A stretch of 26,725 nucleotides of DNA, from NCBI GenBank assembly GCA_902362965.1, contig CABIYQ010000018.1, positions 6,246 through 32,970 on the forward strand, in the 5' to 3' direction. This document shows, one piece after another, positions 14,362 to 18,965 of the stretch. Origin of the DNA: Oscillospiraceae bacterium (GTDB lineage Bacteria > Bacillota > Clostridia > Oscillospirales > Ruminococcaceae). The translations under genes were made by a program, and so were the position numbers. A model generated the notes under the pieces. That model had not been told where the DNA came from and made no database searches. It saw nothing but the letters and a program-made list of their open reading frames with translations. Each line of letters begins with the position of its first letter. The stretch's first letter is position 1.

Positions 14362-14571
14362 TTATCCTGCTTTCTTTCCGTCAAAAATAAGGTAATCTGT
14401 TGTGCATTTCAGCGGACCTGCCAATGCGGCAAGTATCTTTGATGTCGGATTAAACTTTCCGTTTTCCAATTCAGAAATATATGATTGTCCTACTCCGGAT
14501 TTTTTAGCCAGTTCTTTCTGGCTTAATCCAAGAACATGACGTCTGAATTTTATTTTTTCTCCTAATGTCAT
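14362..14571 (-). CDS. XRE-family HTH regulator, 69 aa (Ner/Cro-like)
   Basis: The ATG at 14571 forms an ATGA overlap with the preceding gene, which decides it over the TTG 9 bp earlier. Nearly the whole protein is a lambda-repressor-type helix-turn-helix: LGEKIKFRRHVLGLSQKELAKKSGVGQSYISELENGKFNP. It has no dimerisation or cleavage domain. Its size and position before the transposase recall Mu Ner, which represses both repressor and early promoters to allow lytic growth. That it has this role here is inference. Confidence 0.85.
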   Translation of the reverse strand: MTLGEKIKFRRHVLGLSQKELAKKSGVGQSYISELENGKFNPTSKILAALAGPLKCTTDYLIFDGKKAG

Positions 14572-14735
14572 ATATGCCAATTTCTCCTTTCTCTTTCTTC
14601 TTTGATACGATCAAACTGTTTCCATGAATTAGGCTTTGGGCATTCCTCACAGGGAACGCAATTTTGAGTTCTAAAACCAAGCTTACATTCTTTGTGACTG
14701 TCAAGTGCCTTACAATTATTACAGATTCTTTTCAT
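14568..14735 (-). CDS. Small Cys-rich protein, 55 aa (short ORF)
   Basis: Read directly from the minus strand; the ATG at 14735 has AGGAGG 7 nt upstream. The product MKRICNNCKALDSHKEC followed by NCVPCEEC has six cysteines in CxxC-like pairs, a probable zinc-binding domain, then a basic helical tail ending RRNWHI. Its stop overlaps the start of the HTH gene (ATGA at 14568-14571), so the two are translationally coupled. A different frame through the same bases lacks a ribosome binding site and a sensible composition. Confidence 0.75.
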   Translation of the reverse strand: MKRICNNCKALDSHKECKLGFRTQNCVPCEECPKPNSWKQFDRIKEERERRNWHI

Positions 14736-14751
14736 TTTTTTATCCTCCTAT

Positions 14752-14838
14752 CTGCGGGCTTATAAGAACCGGCTTAGAGAGAGGTTTTTGCTGAATAAGG
14801 AGTAATTATTTCAGCCGCCGGCTCTTAAAAGCCTACAG
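14752..14838 (-). other. Long imperfect inverted repeat / structured leader
   Basis: The 22-nt arm CTGCGGGCTTATAAGAACCG.. (14752-14773) pairs with 14817-14838 at 18 of 22 positions. An inner GCTGAA/TTCAGC stem (14790-14814) closes a loop. It spans most of the 132-bp gap between two HTH-region genes and ends next to the AGGAGG of the 55-aa gene. Possible roles are a processing site, an attenuator or a protein-binding leader. Confidence 0.6.
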
Positions 14839-14867
14839 ATTAATTTTACACTAAACTATTTTTTAGG

Positions 14868-15269
14868 TTATATATTAAATGCTTTTGGTTGGCCTGTTCC
14901 TTCTTTAATCCATGTAATTCTAACTCCAAATAAAATTGAAATTAGTATTAGCAAAGTTTCAGATGGATGATCAATATTTTTTTCAAGTCCACTTACATGT
15001 GCCTGGCTTATTCCTACCATTTGAGCAAACTGTATTTGAGTTAATTTATTAGCTTTTCGGATACATTTCAAACGTTCTCCGAGGGTAGTTTCTTTATCTT
15101 GCCTTGTAATAACTGTGACGGGGGTTTCTAAATAAGGAGCAGTTTCTAACTTTGCATTCTCTATTGCCTTTTTCAGTTCCCCTAAATGTTTTACAGCCTT
15201 TTCAGATTCAACACATATAACTTGGCACTCCAATGCTTTCCTATTAACTTTTTTAACCTTAATCTTCAC
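14868..15269 (-). CDS. HTH (XRE) regulator with a novel N-terminal extension, 133 aa
   Basis: GTG start with AGGAGG 6 nt upstream, 9 bp after the antirepressor gene. Residues 1-60 are a lysine-rich alpha/beta segment without a known match. Residues about 62-118 (LGERLKCIRKANKLTQIQFAQMVGISQAHVSGLE) are a canonical XRE helix-turn-helix, and ITWIKEGTGQP at the end is the typical tail of such regulators. Having the DNA-binding part at the C-terminus is unusual for XRE proteins. It could be the antagonist of the repressor at 16168 or a second-stage regulator. Confidence 0.8.
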   Translation of the reverse strand: MKIKVKKVNRKALECQVICVESEKAVKHLGELKKAIENAKLETAPYLETPVTVITRQDKETTLGERLKCIRKANKLTQIQFAQMVGISQAHVSGLEKNIDHPSETLLILISILFGVRITWIKEGTGQPKAFNI

Positions 15270-15278
15270 GTTAACCTC

Positions 15279-15986
15279 CTAAAACATGGTAAGCTGTGAA
15301 TCAAAATTATCATCAACAATAAAGTGCATACGCTTATACCTGTTAACGGACATCTGAGATATATACATATCACAATTATTCATAATAAAATTTGCTATTT
15401 GTTGACATGAAAATTCTCCTGATGCAATCATATCATCAACTTTAGTTTTAAGCTCCGGCTTCAATGTTTCAATTTTACTGGGCTGTGTATGTTTATATTT
15501 CTTGGCTTTTCGCTTAGGTACATTTTGTGATTGTTCTGTTGGATTATCTGCTGTGGGTATGAGCTGTTTCAAAACTTCTGAAACAACCGCCGTTGCAGTT
15601 TTTGCAATAACCTCTTCCAGATTAAAATTGTTTCCGTATGAACCATTCTTTCTAAGCTCTGGAAGGACCTCGTCAAATACCCATCGTTCAAATTTTTCTG
15701 CTGACGGTAGCTTGGATCGGATAATCAGTCTGTAAAGATTACCCTCGCTTATGTACTTAATTTCTATTATTTGCTGCGAGGTAACTCCATACTGATTTGT
15801 TGTATAGGAGACCCCGTCGTGTTTTACGACCCCCTCTGATTTACAATGACGTTTTATAGCATCACGAGGATTTGTGTATCCTAAAATTTTGGCACACTGT
15901 GAAGCCGGAAAGAATTCCTTACCGTCAATGATGAGAACTCCAAGTTCTCCAAATTCACTATTTTGAAATACTTTTAATTCGTTCAT
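15279..15986 (-). CDS. Bro-N antirepressor-like protein, first gene of the early operon
   Basis: A 235-residue protein; the ATG at 15986 follows AGAAAGGA by 11 nt. Residues 1-105 are a Bro-N domain: LGVLIIDGKEFFPASQCAKILGYTNPRDAIKRHC, then ISEGNLYRLIIRSKLPSAEKFERWVFDEVLP. This is the DNA-binding module of phage antirepressors and baculovirus Bro proteins. After a Lys-rich linker, residues about 165-222 (LKPELKTKVDDMIASGEFSCQQIANFI..S...VNRYK) resemble the small DUF3486-type domain of Mu gp27. It is transcribed from the operator-controlled promoter at 16078-16106 and probably counteracts the XRE repressor. The C-terminal assignment is uncertain. Confidence 0.85.
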   Translation of the reverse strand: MNELKVFQNSEFGELGVLIIDGKEFFPASQCAKILGYTNPRDAIKRHCKSEGVVKHDGVSYTTNQYGVTSQQIIEIKYISEGNLYRLIIRSKLPSAEKFERWVFDEVLPELRKNGSYGNNFNLEEVIAKTATAVVSEVLKQLIPTADNPTEQSQNVPKRKAKKYKHTQPSKIETLKPELKTKVDDMIASGEFSCQQIANFIMNNCDMYISQMSVNRYKRMHFIVDDNFDSQLTMF

Positions 15987-16021
15987 ATTATTTTATTTCC
16001 TTTCTGTTGAAATTTTCTTTT

Positions 16022-16045
16022 CCTTATGATACAATTATCATGAGG
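16022..16045. promoter_or_regulatory. Dyad in the early-transcript leader
   Basis: CCTTATGATA (16022-16031) and TATCATGAGG (16036-16045) are 10-bp inverted arms with one mismatch around CAAT. It lies downstream of the early promoter start point and upstream of the antirepressor start, so it could be a second operator or an RNA hairpin. Confidence 0.5.
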
Positions 16046-16077
16046 GATTTTTTACACTTTCGTATCGGTATATTAAT

Positions 16078-16106
16078 ATTATAGTTCATTAAAATGCATT
16101 TGTCAA
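16078..16106 (-). promoter_or_regulatory. Early lytic promoter of the phage operon
   Basis: On the minus strand TTGACA (16106-16101) and TATAAT (16083-16078) are both perfect with a 17-bp spacer. The spacer (16084-16100) contains the whole operator dyad 16084-16099, so a bound repressor would cover both boxes. The start point should be near 16071, about 85 nt before the antirepressor ATG. Confidence 0.85.
16084..16099. promoter_or_regulatory. Operator O1
   Basis: GTTCATTAAAATGCAT, a near-dyad with half-sites GTTCATT and AATGCAT, lies entirely within the early-promoter spacer. It differs from O2 only in the central AA/TT. Confidence 0.7.
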
Positions 16107-16114
16107 TAGAATTT

Positions 16115-16130
16115 GTTCATTTTAATGCAT
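16115..16130. promoter_or_regulatory. Operator O2
   Basis: GTTCATTTTAATGCAT, the same 16-bp site as O1 with its centre inverted. It starts 31 bp from O1 (about three helical turns, same DNA face), which favours cooperative repressor binding. It lies 37 bp before the repressor ATG and may mediate autoregulation. Confidence 0.7.
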
Positions 16131-16167
16131 ATTTCACTTATTGCACAATTTATGGAGGGTATTATTC

Positions 16168-16614
16168 ATGTTTTATGAGCGATTTATCCAATTATGTGAA
16201 GAAAACAATATAAAGCCAACGCCTTTATTAAGACAATTAGGGCTTAGCGCTGGAAACTTAAAAAACTGGCAAAAGGGTGCATCAGTAAATTCAGATATAT
16301 TACAAAAACTATCGATGCATTTTAATGTATCAATAGATTATTTAGTCACTGGCAAAGAAATAACTGCCCCAATGGAGCAGTTATCCGAAAATGAGCAGGA
16401 AATGCTTGATGTATTCTCAAAATTTAATGACAGAGAGCAAATAAAGCTTATAGGCAAACTTGAAGAATTATATAGACAAAAACAAATAAAGGAAAGTCAA
16501 CAGCCTGCGGCTCTTAAAGTTTCTCGTTCTCCTGATAGAAAATTTAGAAGAACTGAAATTTCAAAAGAAGAATTAGAAAGAATTAATAATTTACCGGAAG
16601 ATAACGACATATAA
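16168..16614 (+). CDS. XRE-family phage repressor
   Basis: A 148-residue protein from the ATG at 16168 (GGAGGG 8 nt upstream); the frame reaches back to a TTG at 16141 without a ribosome binding site. Residues about 5-62 form the helix-turn-helix (LCEENNIKPTPLLRQLGLSAGNLKNWQKG...SIDYLVTG), of the short repressor type. The C-terminal part is helical (LSENEQEMLDVFSKFNDREQIKLIGKLEELY) and probably dimerises, ending in a charged tail. It has no LexA-type peptidase domain, so induction would need the downstream ImmA-like protease or the antirepressor. It diverges from the early operon across O1 and O2, and an operator-like site also lies inside its own gene at 16315-16330. Confidence 0.88.
   Translation: MFYERFIQLCEENNIKPTPLLRQLGLSAGNLKNWQKGASVNSDILQKLSMHFNVSIDYLVTGKEITAPMEQLSENEQEMLDVFSKFNDREQIKLIGKLEELYRQKQIKESQQPAALKVSRSPDRKFRRTEISKEELERINNLPEDNDI
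16315..16330. promoter_or_regulatory. Intragenic operator-like site O3
   Basis: ATGCATTTTAATGTAT inside the repressor gene shares ATGCATTTTAATG exactly with the reverse complement of O1. It lies 200 bp from O2. It may be a looping or roadblock site, or coding coincidence (it encodes MHFNV). Confidence 0.45.
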
Positions 16615-16621
16615 CTATATA

Positions 16622-16660
16622 AAACACCTCCATGCGTGTACAATATACATGGAGGTGTTT
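16622..16660 (+). promoter_or_regulatory. Perfect 13-bp hairpin enclosing the ribosome binding site of the ImmA-type gene
   Basis: AAACACCTCCATG (16622-16634) pairs perfectly with CATGGAGGTGTTT (16648-16660); the loop is 13 nt. The only ribosome binding site for the next gene, GGAGGTG, lies wholly in the 3' arm, so the folded mRNA hides it. The run TTTATTTT follows, so the hairpin could also terminate transcription between repressor and protease. Confidence 0.8.
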
Positions 16661-16663
16661 ATT

Positions 16664-17218
16664 TTGAATTATAAATCCTATACAAATGCTCGTGATGCGA
16701 GCTGGCACTTTTTAATTAACAATTCAATTTCTTTATTGCCAGTGAATATTATTTCTATTCTAAAATCTATGAATATAATATTAAGAAAAGATTTTAATAT
16801 TCTGCCCAATGAAAGAGGATATTCCGTCTTTACTGACGATGGATATCAAATAGTAGTTCCAGACTGCCCTGTTCCTCAAAAAAGATACACTGTTATGCAT
16901 GAAATCGGACATATTGTAATGTCACATATTCAAGATGAGGAACGGTATGAATATGAAGCCGAACGATTTGCAATTGATGTTCTTGCTCCTGCGTGTGTTT
17001 TATGGGCGTTGGATATGCATGAACCAGAAGATATTGCGAAACTGTGTAATATTTCAATTACTTCAGCACATATTAGATCAGAAAGAATGGAACTGTTATA
17101 CAAAAGAGAGCAGGAATTCTTAGGAACACGAGGACATTCCTGTTTTCTCCAGTCTCCATTAGAAAGAAAAGTGTATGAACAATTTAAACCGTTTATTGAT
17201 GAATATAAAAATTATTGA
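16664..17218 (+). CDS. immA: ImmA/IrrE-family metalloprotease
   Basis: A 184-residue protein. The start is the TTG at 16664, 8-9 nt after GGAGGTG; the ATG at 16649 overlaps that ribosome binding site and cannot use it. The zinc motif HEIGH (residues 79-83), preceded by KRYTVM, and the later YEYEAERFAIDVLAP segment supplying the third ligand are characteristic of the COG2856/ImmA family. In ICEBs1 and related elements ImmA cleaves the cognate XRE repressor after DNA damage, derepressing the element. The preceding gene encodes such an XRE repressor, so the pair should work likewise. Translation is probably limited by the hairpin at 16622-16660. Confidence 0.9.
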   Translation: MNYKSYTNARDASWHFLINNSISLLPVNIISILKSMNIILRKDFNILPNERGYSVFTDDGYQIVVPDCPVPQKRYTVMHEIGHIVMSHIQDEERYEYEAERFAIDVLAPACVLWALDMHEPEDIAKLCNISITSAHIRSERMELLYKREQEFLGTRGHSCFLQSPLERKVYEQFKPFIDEYKNY

Positions 17219-17225
17219 ATTGGTT

Positions 17226-17343
17226 TAGTTGCTACCCTAAATAAAACTCATAAAAAATTTAAAAACTATTATTTTTTTATTTTATGCAGTTCAAAAACGT
17301 ATTTACGTTATTTCTAACCCAAAAAGGCTTAGGGTAGCAACTA
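17226..17343. repeat. 118-bp segment bounded by perfect 15-bp inverted repeats
   Basis: TAGTTGCTACCCTAA (17226-17240) and its exact reverse complement (17329-17343) bound the segment, starting 7 bp after the ImmA stop. Further direct copies follow: TAGTTGCTACCCTA (17342-17355) and the degenerate pair AGTTGCTA plus GGTTGCTACCC (17365-17383). Confidence 0.85.
17296..17310 (-). promoter_or_regulatory. Candidate transposase end-binding site (inner)
   Basis: On the minus strand TAACGTAAATACGTT, sharing CGyAAATACGT with the two sites at 17447 and 17623. It lies inside the 118-bp inverted-repeat segment. Confidence 0.55.
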
Positions 17344-17355
17344 GTTGCTACCCTA
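17330..17355 (+). terminator. 26-bp perfect palindrome, possible terminator
   Basis: TAGGGTAGCAACT (17330-17342) is followed immediately by its reverse complement (17343-17355) and then TTTTAATTTA. With a small loop it would act as a terminator for repressor-immA transcripts; it is also part of the repeat family. Confidence 0.55.
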
Positions 17356-17446
17356 TTTTAATTTAGTTGCTAGGTTGCTACCCCCCTTATAGTCAACATT
17401 TAACCACATGTTGAAAAGAAAATTTTAAAACTTTTTAATCTGAATT

Positions 17447-17461
17447 AACGTATTTGCGTTA
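17447..17461 (-). promoter_or_regulatory. Candidate transposase end-binding site (middle)
   Basis: On the minus strand TAACGCAAATACGTT, 151 bp outward from the inner site and in the same orientation. Confidence 0.55.
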
Positions 17462-17521
17462 TTCAAGAGGATTTTTAAAGATTCTAAAAAGCTTTTAAAG
17501 AGATTTTCTTGTAAAATTTAA

Positions 17522-17568
17522 ATTGCCCGAATCGAAGTTACAAACACCGATTTCGAGCAATATTTTTT
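17522..17568 (+). terminator. Plus-strand terminator downstream of immA
   Basis: ATTGCCCGAATCG (17522-17534) pairs with CGATTTCGAGCAAT (17548-17561) with one mismatch and one bulge, and is followed by ATTTTTT. It would stop lysogeny-operon transcription before it leaves the element. Confidence 0.55.
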
Positions 17569-17622
17569 GACATGTAAACATATTTAATTTAATGCTTTTT
17601 TAATTCTTTACACCAATTAACC

Positions 17623-17637
17623 TACGTATTTACGCCA
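17623..17637 (-). promoter_or_regulatory. Candidate outermost end site and element terminus
   Basis: On the minus strand TGGCGTAAATACGTA. It matches the other two sites except that it begins TGG in place of TAA; a terminal TG is what Mu-type elements require at the cleaved end. The proposed element boundary is base 17637. Confidence 0.5.
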
Positions 17638-17721
17638 ATTTGGGGCGTTTGTTCCGCAAGTTTTATATTTTTCACGCCTTTTTCAATATTTACATTTTAC
17701 ACGTCAATTAACAACATAATA

Positions 17722-17751
17722 GAGCAAACAAGCTATAGAACTTGTTTGCTC
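17722..17751 (-). terminator. Terminator of the membrane-protein gene
   Basis: Perfect 11-bp stem GAGCAAACAAG (17722-17732) with CTTGTTTGCTC (17741-17751), loop 8 nt. It lies 17 bp after the stop of the minus-strand gene; the following T tract is weak (TATTATGTTG). Confidence 0.5.
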
Positions 17752-17768
17752 CGTTTAATAATATTCTT

Positions 17769-18371
17769 TTAATCGTTAAGACTTTTCACTTTTAAAGCTA
17801 TATAATTAATTAAATTAAACATCCAAAAAACAGCTATTGAAAACAAGTAAATCAAACTTAATTCACTGGTAAATATAAATTTGCAAATTCCCATTACCTC
17901 CACAGCTATTCCTAAAATTATTGCAATAAATGTTATTCTCTTATTAGGCTTTTCGCTCATATTATACTTTAATATCATTACAAGCCAAAGTACTACATAG
18001 ATAACTCCCATCAGTATAAAAGCCATATTATAAGACACATTAATTATACTAAATAATCCTATTACCTCACTACGTCCTATAATCCCCATTGTATTACCAT
18101 AGCCATACATAATATTACTATGACAAATAAAAAATAATAAATGTAGGACGGGTATTGCCGAATCTAATATGCATTTTTTTATATTCTTTTTTCTTACTTT
18201 GCACAAGGAAAATCTTAGCAGTATTAAAATACATAGAATTACAATATAAATGCAAGTGAGATATTTTTCATGAAAAGTAGATGATACGGAAATAACAACC
18301 ATTGATGCCCAAGAATAAAAGCAGAATATCCAAATCAATAATGTTATGAACATTGTTGTTTTTCCTTTCAT
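17769..18371 (-). CDS. Polytopic membrane protein, 200 aa
   Basis: About five or six hydrophobic helices cover most of the length (for example FITLLIWIFCFYSWASMVVI near the N-terminus and LIYLFSIAVFWMFNLINYIA near the C-terminus), with a basic cytoplasmic loop (CKVRKKNIKKC). There is no ribosome binding site; the ATG overlaps the stop of the orphan tip-like ORF (TTAATG), so it depends on coupling. No family recognised. It ends the transcription unit of the RHS locus, so an immunity or accessory membrane role is possible by position only. Confidence 0.65.
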   Translation of the reverse strand: MKGKTTMFITLLIWIFCFYSWASMVVISVSSTFHEKYLTCIYIVILCILILLRFSLCKVRKKNIKKCILDSAIPVLHLLFFICHSNIMYGYGNTMGIIGRSEVIGLFSIINVSYNMAFILMGVIYVVLWLVMILKYNMSEKPNKRITFIAIILGIAVEVMGICKFIFTSELSLIYLFSIAVFWMFNLINYIALKVKSLND

Positions 18372-18658
18372 TAATAGAAATCATAAAATATACAATGGTA
18401 TGCACCATTACGATTTTCATCTAAATCAGCACTTCTTGCACATTCTCGATAATAATCATTCCAATACAAAACATAATATAAAATAGTATGTTCAACCCAC
18501 TCACTTTGTAAACTTCTTAAAGAGCGATCAAACTGCGTTCTGCCTTCTTTATCGTTATATCTTTTTAACCAATAATTGGTTCTAGGAATTTGAACATACA
18601 TTTCTGGTGTAAAATCCGGATTAAATGTAATTGTTGTATCACTAAATTTCACCGCCAA
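18371..18658 (-). CDS. Orphan C-terminal tip-like fragment of a polymorphic toxin
   Basis: A 95-residue ORF with a TAA immediately before its TTG (18658) or GTG (18652) start and no ribosome binding site. The pattern RSLQSEWVEHTILYYVLYW...ARSADLDE resembles the (S)LQ.EW..H...Y......A.DVDL ending I recall from some Clostridia RHS-associated C-terminal regions. It may be a displaced tip left by toxin-domain replacement next to an RHS gene, or a small coupled protein. The lack of translation signals favours a remnant. Confidence 0.5.
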   Translation of the reverse strand: MAVKFSDTTITFNPDFTPEMYVQIPRTNYWLKRYNDKEGRTQFDRSLRSLQSEWVEHTILYYVLYWNDYYRECARSADLDENRNGAYHCIFYDFY

Positions 18659-18671
18659 TTATTCAAATATA

Positions 18672-18965
18672 TCAATATAATGAAATTTCAACAATTCCAA
18701 ATAGTAAAAGGAATAAAATTAAAATGCCTGTAATAAATAGTAATCCCAACAATCCTAAAACAATATATAAGATTACAACTCCATTAACATTTCTATTATA
18801 TTTGATATTATAAATTGTTTGAATAAAAGAAGGAGTAATAATAATGAACACGCCTAATAGTGCCCACCATGTATCCCTTGTTTCTAATTTACATATATTT
18901 GATATAATTATATTTGCAATATAAATTAAAATCGATATTAAATATCCTGTTTTCTTTATCTTCAT
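18672..18965 (-). CDS. Small membrane protein coupled to the RHS gene, candidate immunity protein
   Basis: A 97-residue protein whose ATG overlaps the RHS stop codon (ATGA at 18962-18965), with AGGAA upstream in the RHS C-terminal codons. Three or four hydrophobic segments: about residues 7-24 (YLISILIYIANIIISN), 34-53 (ALLGVFIIITPSFIQ) and a long one at 62-92. Immunity genes of RHS-type toxins directly follow the toxin gene, are small and are often translationally coupled. A membrane immunity protein would fit a membrane-targeting tip. The function is inferred from position only. Confidence 0.65.
   Translation of the reverse strand: MKIKKTGYLISILIYIANIIISNICKLETRDTWWALLGVFIIITPSFIQTIYNIKYNRNVNGVVILYIVLGLLGLLFITGILILFLLLFGIVEISLY

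Larger units (their letters stand above)
2302..17637 (-). mobile_element. Mu-like transposable phage: left end and early region, apparently without late genes
   Basis: Transposase A, ATPase B, GemA and Mor occur in Mu order on the minus strand. They are preceded by a divergent repressor/ImmA pair and a repeat-bearing noncoding end at 17226-17637. The proposed outer boundary (17637) rests on the terminal TGG of the outermost 15-bp site. The other boundary is only where recognisable phage genes stop (2302). No lysis, terminase, head or tail genes and no right-end sites are present, so the element is truncated or rearranged here, or continues beyond base 1. Confidence 0.8.
17219..17768. other. 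550-bp noncoding left-end region with two repeat families
   Basis: No ORF with a ribosome binding site is seen. The stretch holds the AGTTGCTACCCTA repeats (17226-17383), three 15-bp CGTATTT sites (17296-17637), a plus-strand terminator (17522-17568) and the terminator of the adjacent minus-strand gene (17722-17751). The part from 17219 to 17637 is taken as phage left end and the rest as host flank. Confidence 0.7.

Noticed and set aside
14504..14704. 66-codon minus-strand ORF
   Set aside because: Another frame over the same bases (14568-14735) has AGGAGG, ordered cysteine pairs and ATGA coupling and is clearly the gene.
17226..17383. CRISPR-like array of GTTGCTACCC units
   Set aside because: Units are too short, irregularly spaced and partly inverted; no spacers and no cas genes.
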